Positions 34,474-43,169 of a DNA stretch of 64,000 nt are shown here, piece by piece. How positions within the stretch are numbered: position 1 is the first letter of the stretch; the number at the start of each line of letters is the position of its first letter. The translations under genes and the position numbers were made by a program. A model generated the notes under the pieces. That model was not told where the DNA came from. It was given only the letters and a program-made list of their open reading frames with translations, and did not search any database. Source of the DNA: Paraburkholderia sp. BL21I4N1 (GTDB lineage Bacteria > Pseudomonadota > Gammaproteobacteria > Burkholderiales > Burkholderiaceae). The stretch is from assembly GCF_002973525.1 (NCBI RefSeq), contig NZ_PVEN01000012.1, positions 124,001 to 188,000 of the forward strand, written 5' to 3'.

Positions 34474-36029
34474 GGCGTAGCTTGAATGTCGAGAGAAGGA
34501 GAGACGGCTGCGAACGCGGCGTCGGGTTGCTGCGGCATGAAACCGCCGCCGAGCGCCTCGACCAGTTGCAGAGACAGATCGACGTGTTGGGCGCTCAATT
34601 GCGCCATCCGTTTGCTGGCAACCAGCAACTGCTGACGCACCACCAGCGCCTCCAGATAACTGCCCACGCCGGCGCGGTAGCGCTGGTCGGCGAGCGCCCA
34701 GGCGTCGTGGGCGGCGTCGAACGCGTGCTGTTGCGCGTCGATTTGCAGTTGCATCGATTGCAGGCTGTGCAGGTTGTCGGCGACCTGATTGAGCGCGCCG
34801 ATCAGTGTCTTGTTGTATTGGGCGACCGCCACGTCGTATTGCGCGTCGCGATGCTGCAGATTGCCGCGCAATGCGCCGCCGTCGAAGATCGGCAGACTGA
34901 TGGCCGGCGTCACCGAGTAGGTGCGCGAGGCAGCCTGGAACAGCGACGCGCCGCCGCGCGTGGCAAGCCCCGCCATGGCACTCAGACTGATGTTGGGCAG
35001 GAACTCCGTCCGGGCGCTGGCGATGTTGCGGCTTGCCGCCTCGACCCGCCAGCGCGCCGCGACCAGATCGGCGCGGCGGCCCAACAGATTGGCCGGCAGG
35101 TCGGCCGGCACCGCGAGCGCGGGCACCGGCAACGCCGCGGGACGCTGGATCGACAGACCCGCGTCCGGCCCCTGCCCCAGCAGAATCGCGAGCGCGATCC
35201 CCGCGCTGGCGATTTCCTGGGCGGCCATGGCCTGTTGCTGGACGGCGGTGGCGACTTCGCTATCGGACTGCTTGAGTTGCGCCTGATTGTCGATGCCCTT
35301 GTGTACCCGCTGCAGCGTCAGATCGCGTGCCTCGTTGGCGCGATCCGCCTCCGCCTGCGCGACTTCCTGTTGCGCATACGCATAGTTCAGATTCGTGTAG
35401 GCGCGCGCCACGTTCACCGACAACTGAATGCGCGCGGCCTGCGCGTCGATCTCGGTCGCGCGCGCTTCCCCTAAGGCGGCTTCCCATGCGGCACGCTTGC
35501 CGCCCCACAGGTCGATGTCCCAGTTGAAGCCGAGATTGAGTCCGCGCGTGTGATAGAAGAACCCGCCGCCCTCCTGCTCGCTGTACACCGTGCCCGATTG
35601 ACGCTGCGCGGTGAAGTTGCCGTTCGCGGTCAGATTCGGAAAGCGTGCGGCGTAGGCTTCGCTCACCTGCGATTGCGCGTCGCGTGCCCGTGCGTCGGCG
35701 ATGGCGAGGTCGGGGTTGCCGGCGAGCGCACTTTCGATCAGCGCCGTCAATTGCGGATTCCCCAACGCGACCCACCAGTCGGTGGCCGGCCATGCGCGGT
35801 GGGCGTCGATGCCCGCGAGACTCTGCGACGCCTGCAACTGCGACGGTTCGCTCAGCTTACCGACCGGTGCGAGCCCGCTGCTGGTGACGCAACCGGCCGA
35901 CGTCATCAGCAACGCCGTCGCCATCATCCATGCCGCGATGCGCAGCGCATCGCGACGGTGCCACGTCGATCCTGTCGATCCCGTCGATTTCGTTGACGTG
36001 ACGCGTCGACTATCAGCCCATCCTTGCAT
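34470..36029 (-). CDS. NodT-family outer-membrane efflux lipoprotein
   Basis: About 519 residues. A basic, Ser/Thr/Gly-repeat N terminus leads into a lipoprotein signal with lipobox 'TSAGC'. Two OEP repeats follow ('WWVALGNPQLTALIESALAGNPDLAIADARA' and 'LLGRRADLVAARWRVEAASRNIASARTEFLPNISL'). I choose ATG 36029, which has TGGAG 6 nt upstream; a TTG at 36083 and ATG at 36041 are possible. First gene of the tripartite efflux operon and divergent from an AraC regulator. Confidence 0.9.
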   Translation of the reverse strand: MQGWADSRRVTSTKSTGSTGSTWHRRDALRIAAWMMATALLMTSAGCVTSSGLAPVGKLSEPSQLQASQSLAGIDAHRAWPATDWWVALGNPQLTALIESALAGNPDLAIADARARDAQSQVSEAYAARFPNLTANGNFTAQRQSGTVYSEQEGGGFFYHTRGLNLGFNWDIDLWGGKRAAWEAALGEARATEIDAQAARIQLSVNVARAYTNLNYAYAQQEVAQAEADRANEARDLTLQRVHKGIDNQAQLKQSDSEVATAVQQQAMAAQEIASAGIALAILLGQGPDAGLSIQRPAALPVPALAVPADLPANLLGRRADLVAARWRVEAASRNIASARTEFLPNISLSAMAGLATRGGASLFQAASRTYSVTPAISLPIFDGGALRGNLQHRDAQYDVAVAQYNKTLIGALNQVADNLHSLQSMQLQIDAQQHAFDAAHDAWALADQRYRAGVGSYLEALVVRQQLLVASKRMAQLSAQHVDLSLQLVEALGGGFMPQQPDAAFAAVSPSLDIQATP

Positions 36030-36131
36030 TGAATACTCCATTTGTCGGGCGACTTGCCATGACCCGCATTGTTGGACGTTCAATAGAAAAGCTGATAACG
36101 TTGTTTAGACAAAAAATAATGAATTCCAGCC

Positions 36132-37055
36132 ATGCCATATCGGAAGACGACTGAGAGCGAAGCGCAGCACCTCATGCACGAATCCGCGCATAAAAACGCG
36201 GATCCTAGCGAACCGGAAACCACACGCAAAACGGCAGCGCCGACAGCGCCCACCGCCCTCACCTCCGACCCGAGCGAACGCGCCGACGGGCCGCCGCTTA
36301 TCGCCGTATGGGGCGAACATGAAGGCGATAGCGACTACCAACTCGGCACCCGCGAAGTCGATTGGCATAATCATTTGCGCGGCCAGGTGTTTTGCGTCGA
36401 GAGTGGACTGGCGCATGTACGCACGCAGCATGGTTCGTGGCTATTGCCGCCGCATCGCGCCGGTTGGATCCCACCAGGCGAATCGCATAAAGTCAGCATT
36501 AGCGGCGCAATGAGCGGCTGGAGTGTCGTGATTACGCCGGCGGCGAGCGCCAGCCTGCCGGAACGGCCGTGCGTGATCAGCATCAGCGAACTGATGCGGG
36601 CGTTGGTCAGGCGCGCGGTCTCGTGGGCCACGCAATGCCGGCTCGATGCCGAACAGGAACGCATGAGCTTCGTGCTGCTCGACGAGATGCGCCGTGCTCC
36701 CCATGAGCCGCTGCATCTGCCGATGCCCACCGACCGCCGACTCGTGCGCATCGCCAACGCGATCCTCGGCCAGCCCGACGACACCCGCACGCTCGACGAA
36801 TGGGCCGCCTGGGCAGGTCTCTCGGCACGCACGCTGAGCCGCCTGTTTATCGCCGAGACCGGCAGCAGTTTCGCGCAGTGGCGTCAGCAGGCCTGTTTGA
36901 CGCGCGCGCTCGAACGTCTGGCGCAAGGCGACAGCGTCGCCAACGTAGCCGATGCATTGGGCTACGCGACGCCTAGCAATTTCATCGCGATGTTTCGCCG
37001 CTGCTTCGGCGATTCTCCCGCGCACTATTTCGCGAAGCGCAAACCCTCCTTGTAG
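36132..37055 (+). CDS. AraC-family regulator with cupin sensor
   Basis: A 307-residue regulator: an N-terminal cupin ('VDWHNHLRGQVFCVESGLAHVRTQHGSWLLPPHRAGWIPPGESHKV', about 75-125) and a C-terminal double HTH ('LDEWAAWAGLSARTLSRLFIAETGSSFAQWRQQ', 'SVANVADALGYATPSNFIAMFRRCFGDSPAHYF'). The first 45 residues are disordered and Met15 is an alternative start. It is divergent from the nodT-emrAB operon, with about 100 bp between, so it probably senses a pump substrate. Confidence 0.88.
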   Translation: MPYRKTTESEAQHLMHESAHKNADPSEPETTRKTAAPTAPTALTSDPSERADGPPLIAVWGEHEGDSDYQLGTREVDWHNHLRGQVFCVESGLAHVRTQHGSWLLPPHRAGWIPPGESHKVSISGAMSGWSVVITPAASASLPERPCVISISELMRALVRRAVSWATQCRLDAEQERMSFVLLDEMRRAPHEPLHLPMPTDRRLVRIANAILGQPDDTRTLDEWAAWAGLSARTLSRLFIAETGSSFAQWRQQACLTRALERLAQGDSVANVADALGYATPSNFIAMFRRCFGDSPAHYFAKRKPSL

Positions 37056-37244
37056 CCTCTGCCCGACACCGTTTTCCTACACGGTGAGGCGAAAAACCTG
37101 TCAACGCTATCAGTAGTCGCTTAGCAGCGGACTGGATATAGTTATTCCGTTGCGTCATAACGTGCGCGCGTTGCTCGAAGCGTCCCACACACTGATCAGG
37201 ATGACTACCTGACGGTTTCGCCCCCACTCATGTAGAGCTTAACC

Positions 37245-38648
37245 ATGTCCAACGCCGTGGATTCAGACGAGACGCCTATCGTCTCCGTGCAGCAACTGGC
37301 CGACTACATCGCCGCGGGATGCAAAGAGCGCGCGGCGTTTCGCATCGGCACCGAACACGAGAAATTCCTGTTCGACCGCAATACGCTCAAACCGCTTCCG
37401 TATCACGGCAACGCGGGCATCGGCGCGGTGCTGCAACGGCTGCTCGACCGGCAAGGTTCGCCCATTCTCGACGACGGTCATCTGATCGGCGTGCGCTATG
37501 ACGACGGCGCGGCGATCTCGCTCGAACCCGCGGGGCAACTGGAACTGTCCGGCGCGCCGGTAGCGTCGCTACACGACACGCAGGCCGAATTGCACGCGCA
37601 TCTGGACACCGTTAAAGCGATCGGCGAGCAACTCGGGTTCGAGGCGGCGCCGCTCGGTTTTCATCCGCTGATGCGCCGCGACGAGATGCCGTGGATGCCG
37701 AAGCGCCGCTACGCGATCATGCGCCGTTATATGCCGCAGGTCGGCACGCGCGGTCTCGACATGATGCTGCGCACCTGCACCGTGCAGGTCAATCTCGACT
37801 ATGCGTCGGAAGCGGACATGGCGGCGAAGATGCGCGTGTCGCTTGCGCTGCAGCCGCTCGCCACCGCGCTCTTCGCCAACTCGCCGTTTCGCGAGGGCCA
37901 GCCGTCTGGTCTGATGTCGACGCGCGCCGACGTCTGGACCGATACCGATCACGACCGCTGCGGCATTCCCGCGTTGTTCATGTCGCGCAGCTTCGGTTTC
38001 GAGCGCTACGTGAACTGGTTGCTCGACGACGTGCCCATGTATTTCGTGCGGCGCAACGACCGTTATATCGACGTGGCCGGTCATACGTTCCGCGATTTTC
38101 TCGCCCGGCGCATTCCCGGTCTCGAAGACGCAACGGCGACGCTCGCCGACTTCGCCGATCACATGACGACGGCCTTTACCGAGGTACGGCTGAAGCGCTT
38201 CCTCGAAATGCGCGGCGCCGATGCCGGCACGCCCGCGATGATGGTCGCGCAGTCGGCGCTGTGGGTCGGGTTGCTGTACGACGCGGGCGCATTGTCCGAT
38301 GCGCAGACCTTGACCTCCGGCATCAGTCGCGCGGAGCTGCTGGCGGTGCGCCGCGACGTGCCGCGACTCGGTCTCGACGCGCGTTTGCAGGGCCGCACGC
38401 TGCGCGAACTCGCGGGCGACGTGGTGGCAATTGCCGCCAAAGGCTTACGCGCCCGGGCGCGCCATGACGCCGCCGGCGACGATGAAACGCACTATCTCGC
38501 CCCGCTCCAGGATATTGCCGCGGGCGCGCCGAATCAGTCGGAGTCCTGGCTCGCGCGTTATCGCGAAGCGTGGGACGGCGACGTCACGCGTATTTTTGGC
38601 GAGTTGTTGCAGAACGATCGCTCGGCGGAATTTCTTGCGGTTCAGTAG
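37245..38648 (+). CDS. glutamate-cysteine ligase, plant/proteobacterial type
   Basis: A 467-residue enzyme of the plant-type GshA class: 'FRIGTEHEKFLFD' start, 'ISLEPAGQLELSGAP', 'MPKRRYAIMRRYMPQVGTRGLDMMLRTCTVQVNLDY', 'LFANSPFREGQPSGLMSTRADVW'. It joins glutamate and cysteine to gamma-glutamylcysteine using ATP. A glutamate-cysteine ligase (TdaI) is part of the tropodithietic acid pathway, and no gshB is nearby. I therefore assign it to the cluster as the source of a thiol donor instead of treating it as the housekeeping glutathione enzyme. Confidence 0.85.
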   Translation: MSNAVDSDETPIVSVQQLADYIAAGCKERAAFRIGTEHEKFLFDRNTLKPLPYHGNAGIGAVLQRLLDRQGSPILDDGHLIGVRYDDGAAISLEPAGQLELSGAPVASLHDTQAELHAHLDTVKAIGEQLGFEAAPLGFHPLMRRDEMPWMPKRRYAIMRRYMPQVGTRGLDMMLRTCTVQVNLDYASEADMAAKMRVSLALQPLATALFANSPFREGQPSGLMSTRADVWTDTDHDRCGIPALFMSRSFGFERYVNWLLDDVPMYFVRRNDRYIDVAGHTFRDFLARRIPGLEDATATLADFADHMTTAFTEVRLKRFLEMRGADAGTPAMMVAQSALWVGLLYDAGALSDAQTLTSGISRAELLAVRRDVPRLGLDARLQGRTLRELAGDVVAIAAKGLRARARHDAAGDDETHYLAPLQDIAAGAPNQSESWLARYREAWDGDVTRIFGELLQNDRSAEFLAVQ

Positions 38649-38733
38649 CACCGGCAGTAACCAGGCATCAGGCAGGACGGCGAGACGCCAGGATCGAGCC
38701 GATACGACAATCACTTCTCATGTTGAGGCAACC

Positions 38734-39144
38734 ATGTCAAAGCGACACTACGAAACACCGATCGACGTTAAATACCGCGACACCGATTCGATGGGCCACG
38801 TGAGCAGCCCGGTCTATTACGATTATCTGCAGCATTCGTATCTGAGCTACATGTTCGATCTGCTGGACATGCCGCGCACGGAGAAACTGCCGCACATCAT
38901 GGTCAAGACGCAGTGCGAATATCTCGCGCCCGCCATGTTCGGCGACAAGCTGACGGTTCGCTCCAGCGTCGTCAAATTCGGCAGCAAGAGCTTCGAGCTC
39001 GAACATGTCATGGAACGCGAAGACAAGCAGATCATCGCGCGCGGCGCATCCACGCATGTGATGTTCGACTACACGACTAACAAGACGGCGCTCGTCCCGG
39101 ATGCATTCAAGGAACGGGTGATGAGTTTTCAGGGCTCGTTGTAA
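38734..39144 (+). CDS. hotdog-fold acyl-CoA thioesterase (4HBT type)
   Basis: A 136-residue YbgC/4-hydroxybenzoyl-CoA thioesterase-like protein: 'VKYRDTDSMGHVSSPVYYDYLQHSYLSYMFDL' carries the catalytic Asp region, then 'EYLAPAMFGDKLTVRSSVVKFGSKSFELEHVM'. TdaD of the tda cluster is of this family. Lies 85 bp after the glutamate-cysteine ligase on the same strand and ends at a strong terminator hairpin. Confidence 0.87.
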   Translation: MSKRHYETPIDVKYRDTDSMGHVSSPVYYDYLQHSYLSYMFDLLDMPRTEKLPHIMVKTQCEYLAPAMFGDKLTVRSSVVKFGSKSFELEHVMEREDKQIIARGASTHVMFDYTTNKTALVPDAFKERVMSFQGSL

Positions 39145-39170
39145 CAGGCGCGAGACGTAACGCGTTGAAA

Positions 39171-39210
39171 ATGAAACGACCCGGTCGCGGTAGCGATCGG
39201 GTCGTTTCAT
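39171..39210. terminator. bidirectional terminator hairpin
   Basis: A perfect 13-bp inverted repeat (ATGAAACGACCCG against CGGGTCGTTTCAT) encloses a further 4-bp stem and GGTA loop, giving an 18-pair hairpin including one G-T pair. It sits between the convergent thioesterase and prephenate dehydratase genes, with A- or T-rich flanks on either side. Confidence 0.85.
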
Positions 39211-39291
39211 TGGGAGACTTGGAGTCCAGTTCTGAATCACTCCGCAAACAACTGGACGTGATCCCCAACCGGCTTTGAAAAGCAGCCGTCG

Positions 39292-40248
39292 TCACATCAC
39301 GGCACCACCACCCGGCGCCGCCGGAAACGAACCCAGCAAGACCAGCGTCCGCGCATGCCGTTTCATCTGCGCGAGCGCGTGGGCCATCTGCACGTCGTGC
39401 CGATGCCTGGGCAACTCGACGAAAAACCGGTACGCCCACAACTCGCCTCGCAGCGGTCGCGCGTCGAGCCGCGTCACCGGAATCCGATGCTCGGCCAGCG
39501 GCGCCAGCACGCGTTGCAGCGCTCCGCTGCTGTTCTCGAGTTCGACACACAACAGCGTGCGATCGTCGCCGGTAGGCGGCGGTTCGTCGCGGCCGATCAC
39601 GTAGAAACGCGTGCTGTTGAAATGCTCGTCCTGGATCGCCGCTGCGACGATCCGCAAACCGTAGTGATGCGCCGCCCGCTGACTGCCGATCGCCGCGTGC
39701 CCCGGCGAATGCGCAGCCAGTTGCGCCGCCTGCGCATTGCTGGCCACCGCCTGTCTGGGGATGTCCGGCAGATGCGTATCGAGCCAGCGGCGGCACTGCG
39801 CGAGCGCCTGCTCGTGCGCCGTCACACAGGTAATGCCGTCGAGCGCGCCATGCGCCGTCATCAGCATATGCCGCACCGGCAGCACGACTTCGCCGCTCAC
39901 GGTCAGCCGGTTCTTCAACAGCAGATCCAGCGTGCGCGCGACGATGCCTTCGGTCGAGTTCTCGACCGGCACGACGCCGTGACTGGCGCCACCGTGCGCG
40001 ACCGCGTCGAATACGGCGTCGACGTTGGCGCAGGACATCGCGTCGTGGGTCTCGCCGAAGCACAGACGCATGGCGTCTTCGGTATAGGTGCCGCAGGGGC
40101 CGAGAAAGGCGATCGCGTTGCGCTCGATTGCGCCGCGGGCCGGCGCGAGTTCGAGCAGGCGCACGGCGCGTTGAGCCGCCTGCGGCGCCGCAAGGCCCGG
40201 CGCGATGGGCGTGATGGCCGCGATGGGCGTGTGAGACGTCGCCATCAT
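39292..40248 (-). CDS. monofunctional prephenate dehydratase
   Basis: About 318 residues: a prephenate dehydratase domain ('AFLGPCGTYTEDAMRLCFG', 'SHGVVPVENSTEGIVARTLDLLL', 'ALAQCRRWLDTHLP', 'NSTRFYVIGRDE' with the catalytic Thr) and an ACT domain ('LLCVELENSSGALQRVLAPLAEHRIPVTRLDARPL'). No chorismate mutase domain is fused, unlike housekeeping P-proteins. TdaC is a prephenate dehydratase homologue. The ATG overlaps the DAHP synthase stop, so the two genes together would raise phenylpyruvate or phenylacetyl-CoA supply. Confidence 0.88.
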   Translation of the reverse strand: MMATSHTPIAAITPIAPGLAAPQAAQRAVRLLELAPARGAIERNAIAFLGPCGTYTEDAMRLCFGETHDAMSCANVDAVFDAVAHGGASHGVVPVENSTEGIVARTLDLLLKNRLTVSGEVVLPVRHMLMTAHGALDGITCVTAHEQALAQCRRWLDTHLPDIPRQAVASNAQAAQLAAHSPGHAAIGSQRAAHHYGLRIVAAAIQDEHFNSTRFYVIGRDEPPPTGDDRTLLCVELENSSGALQRVLAPLAEHRIPVTRLDARPLRGELWAYRFFVELPRHRHDVQMAHALAQMKRHARTLVLLGSFPAAPGGGAVM

Positions 40249-41333
40249 GCCGCCGATTGCAAGGACTGCAACGAGGGCAAGCTTTCCCGCATCGGTGTCG
40301 CCGCGTGCCGCTGACGGCGCTGCCGAACCGCTTCGGCGAGCCGGCTTAGCGACGCTTCGGTCGCGTCCCAGCCGATGCACGCGTCGGTAATGCTCTGCCC
40401 GTAGGCGAGCGGCACGTCGGCCAGCACGTCCTGGCGGCCGGCCAACAGATTCGATTCGATCATCACGCCGGCAATCCGCTCGCCGCCGCCGGCGATCTGC
40501 TCGCACAACGCATCGCACACGCACAGCTGTTTGTCGTGCTGCTTGCAGCTGTTGCCGTGACTCGCGTCGATCACGACCCGCCCCGGCAGCCCGCCCGCCG
40601 CGAGCGACGCGCAGGCTTCGGCGACGCTCTGCGCGTCGTAATTGGGTTGTTTGCCGCCGCGCAGCACGAGGTGACAATCCTGATTGCCGCTCGTCGCGAC
40701 CTTCGCGAACCGCCCGCTCTCCGTCACGCCCAGAAAATGATGGGGATGGCCGGCGGCGTGAATCGCGTCGATCGCGATCTTGACGTTGCCGTCCGTGCCG
40801 TTCTTGAACCCGATCGGACACGGCAGGCCCGACGCCAGCTCGCGATGAATCTGCGACTCCGTGGTGCGCGCGCCGATCGCGCCCCAGCTCACCAGATCGG
40901 CCAGATAATGCGGCGTGGTCACGTCGAGAAACTCGGTCGCGACCGGCACGCCGGCCCGCGTAATGTCGAGCATCAACTGACGGGCGAGCCGGATGCCGGC
41001 GTCGATCGCGAAGCTGCCGTCCAGATGCGGGTCGTTGATCAAACCCTTCCAGCCGATCGTAGTGCGCGGCTTTTCAAAGTACACGCGCATCACGATCTCG
41101 AGATCGTCCTGCCACAGGTGCCGTTGCTTCGATAAACGCGCGGCGTATTCGAGCGCGGCGACCGGATCGTGAATCGAACACGGTCCGACGATCACGATCA
41201 ATCTGCCGCTGAGTCCTTGCAGGACCTCGGAGATCGCGCGACGCGTTTGCATGACGGTGTGCAGGCTGTCGACATCGCACGGCAAGTGTTGCCTTAGTTC
41301 CGCCGGCCCGATCACCGGCGTCGTCGCGCTCAT
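40245..41333 (-). CDS. DAHP synthase, class I (AroF/G/H type)
   Basis: A 362-residue enzyme condensing PEP and erythrose 4-phosphate, the first shikimate step. Motifs are 'LIVIVGPCSIHDPVAALEYA', 'MRVYFEKPRTTIGWKGLINDPHLDGSF', 'WGAIGARTTESQIHRELASGL', 'GFKNGTDGN', 'VIDASHGNSCKQ' and 'YGQSITDACIGWD'. I choose ATG 41333, preceded by GGAAGGGG; ATG 41360 is possible. A duplicated DAHP synthase next to a dehydratase is typical of clusters built from phenylalanine-branch precursors. Confidence 0.92.
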   Translation of the reverse strand: MSATTPVIGPAELRQHLPCDVDSLHTVMQTRRAISEVLQGLSGRLIVIVGPCSIHDPVAALEYAARLSKQRHLWQDDLEIVMRVYFEKPRTTIGWKGLINDPHLDGSFAIDAGIRLARQLMLDITRAGVPVATEFLDVTTPHYLADLVSWGAIGARTTESQIHRELASGLPCPIGFKNGTDGNVKIAIDAIHAAGHPHHFLGVTESGRFAKVATSGNQDCHLVLRGGKQPNYDAQSVAEACASLAAGGLPGRVVIDASHGNSCKQHDKQLCVCDALCEQIAGGGERIAGVMIESNLLAGRQDVLADVPLAYGQSITDACIGWDATEASLSRLAEAVRQRRQRHAATPMRESLPSLQSLQSAA

Positions 41334-41413
41334 GCCCCTTCCGATATCCCAAGTCAACATAGACAGACCCCATGAGCGTGTCACGCCCGAGAGAAACCAC
41401 GCGGCCGAACCGC

Positions 41414-42571
41414 TCAGCCTTGCGAGGACGATGCGCTGCCGGCGAGCCGCTGCATCTGGTTGAAAATATTCTTGCGATGCATCTCTTCGGTGCCGCCGAC
41501 GCTGGCGAAGCCCATCGCGTCCTTCAGCAAGGTGGCGATGCCGCCGTTGTGATAGCCGATGCTGCCGTACAGCTTGACGAGGCTCGTGGCGTTGTCGATC
41601 AGATCGCTGGCGCCGACCAGCTTGGCCACCGAGCACGCCAGCAACGCCTCGGGATGCGAGTTCAGCAAACGGCCGAGCGCACCGTACGCGGCCCAGCGGC
41701 TGCGCTCCATGCCGATCTTCATATCGACTAAACGCTTCTGGATATATTGATGCGAGTCGATCGTGCTTTTGAAGCTGGTGCGCTGCGCCGCGTAGTGCAT
41801 CGCTTCGTCGACGAACGGCAGCGGCAGGTTCGCCGCCACCAGCCCGTAGTAAAGACGGCCCAGCGAGATGATGTCGATCAGGTGGCCGAGGCCACGCCCC
41901 GCCTGACCGAGTATCTGCGACGGCTCGACAGCAATGTCGTCGAACCGCAATTCGCCGGTGGGCAGATTGCGATTGCCGAGCTTGTCGTCCTGCGCGCCGA
42001 TCACGAGGCCCGGCGTATCGCGATCGAGCAGCACCAGCGCGATGTTGCTGGACTCGCGGCGCTCCAGACGGCTCACCACGAGGATGAAGTCCATGATCGG
42101 CGCATGCGCGATGTTGTATTTGCTGCCGTTGAGGCGGTAGCCGTCCGGCGTCTCCGACAGCGTGGTTTCAATGCTGCGCACGTCGGTGCCGGTGGAGGGC
42201 TCGGCGATGCCGGTCGCGCTGACCTTGCCGCGCATGATGGCGGCGAGATAACGTTCCTTCTGCAACGGGCTGCCGTGCCGCACCATCGCGCGCACCATGC
42301 CGGCCTGCGCGATGACGGACAACAGCAGTTCCGGCGTGCGGATCGTCGACGACAGGCCGTCGAGCGCGGCGGTGAAGCCCCACCAGTCTTCGCCATGGCC
42401 GCCGTAGTCCCTGGGCACCACGAGGTGCCAGAGCTGCTCGTCGCGCAGGCGGGTCCACCCGGGGTAATCGAAACCTTCCGGTTGCTGGTTGCGCGCCTTA
42501 GCAAGCTGCTCGCCCACCGCGGCGAAACGCTCGCGCAGTGTCAGTTGTTCGGGGGTCCAGTCGTGAAACAT
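41414..42571 (-). CDS. acyl-CoA dehydrogenase-like flavoprotein (TdaE-like)
   Basis: A 385-residue acyl-CoA dehydrogenase fold with the FAD/substrate loop 'SATGIAEPSTGTDVRSIETTL', 'KYNIAHAPIMDFILVV' and the C-terminal 'ASVGGTEEMHRKNIF'. At the place of the catalytic Glu of medium-chain enzymes (YEGT) there is Gly359, so ordinary alpha,beta-dehydrogenation is doubtful. TdaE, an acyl-CoA dehydrogenase homologue, performs oxidative ring chemistry and CoA release in tropone biosynthesis, which fits. It leads the aroG-pheA operon, 80 bp upstream of the DAHP synthase. Confidence 0.82.
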   Translation of the reverse strand: MFHDWTPEQLTLRERFAAVGEQLAKARNQQPEGFDYPGWTRLRDEQLWHLVVPRDYGGHGEDWWGFTAALDGLSSTIRTPELLLSVIAQAGMVRAMVRHGSPLQKERYLAAIMRGKVSATGIAEPSTGTDVRSIETTLSETPDGYRLNGSKYNIAHAPIMDFILVVSRLERRESSNIALVLLDRDTPGLVIGAQDDKLGNRNLPTGELRFDDIAVEPSQILGQAGRGLGHLIDIISLGRLYYGLVAANLPLPFVDEAMHYAAQRTSFKSTIDSHQYIQKRLVDMKIGMERSRWAAYGALGRLLNSHPEALLACSVAKLVGASDLIDNATSLVKLYGSIGYHNGGIATLLKDAMGFASVGGTEEMHRKNIFNQMQRLAGSASSSQG

Positions 42572-43169
42572 CGTGCGCCGCTCCGTCGATCGGATTTAAA
42601 TGGACGGCATGGCGGAGTCCGCATCGGAAACTATGCGCTCTGATACCAGGCCGGTGATAGTCGAGTGGTTACCGCGCGCCGGATAAATCGCCGCTTTGAT
42701 CCGGATTTCACAGTTTCTCTATCAGTCAAAATAATCGCGAGACTATGCATTTCGCAGATTTTTCGAATTCAATACCCCGGCGATTCGCGCACGTCAAATT
42801 AACCGCGAGCGCCGCAACCGGCTCGGACTGTATTAATGGACAATCGGATATTCACACACAGCTATAGTGCACGGGACAGGTCACCCTTATTTTATGGCGA
42901 GCTTTATTCCCATTGATAGTGCTGCTTGTTGATTCGCTGGCTAGTCTACTCGAGGATCATCTCGCTGTACGCCTGAGATTTCTGATAGGGGTCGAGCTGG
43001 TATCACGAATGATATAAGGCGCACCGATTTATTCTCGGGAAACGAAGCGAAGCGAGTAAAACAACACGGACGTAGACTCGCCTTATATTTCCAAGATACC
43101 CGGCGACATTTATCGGCGTTCAGTATTCCGTTTCAGCGCGCGCCTGCGCGGCGGCAATACGCGATATTT
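42572..43169. other. 598-bp AT-richer intergenic region
   Basis: No gene is supported here; the only frame running into it is antisense to the AraC gene. Base composition is clearly less GC-rich than its surroundings. It must contain the promoter of the acyl-CoA dehydrogenase-aroG-pheA operon and could bind the downstream-encoded AraC protein. I see no strong inverted repeat. Confidence 0.6.

Noticed and set aside
37245-38648. Glutamate-cysteine ligase as ergothioneine (EgtA) or housekeeping glutathione gene
   Set aside because: No egtB, egtD or gshB nearby; the context of thioesterase, GST and C-S lyase favours the biosynthetic cluster, though this remains inference.
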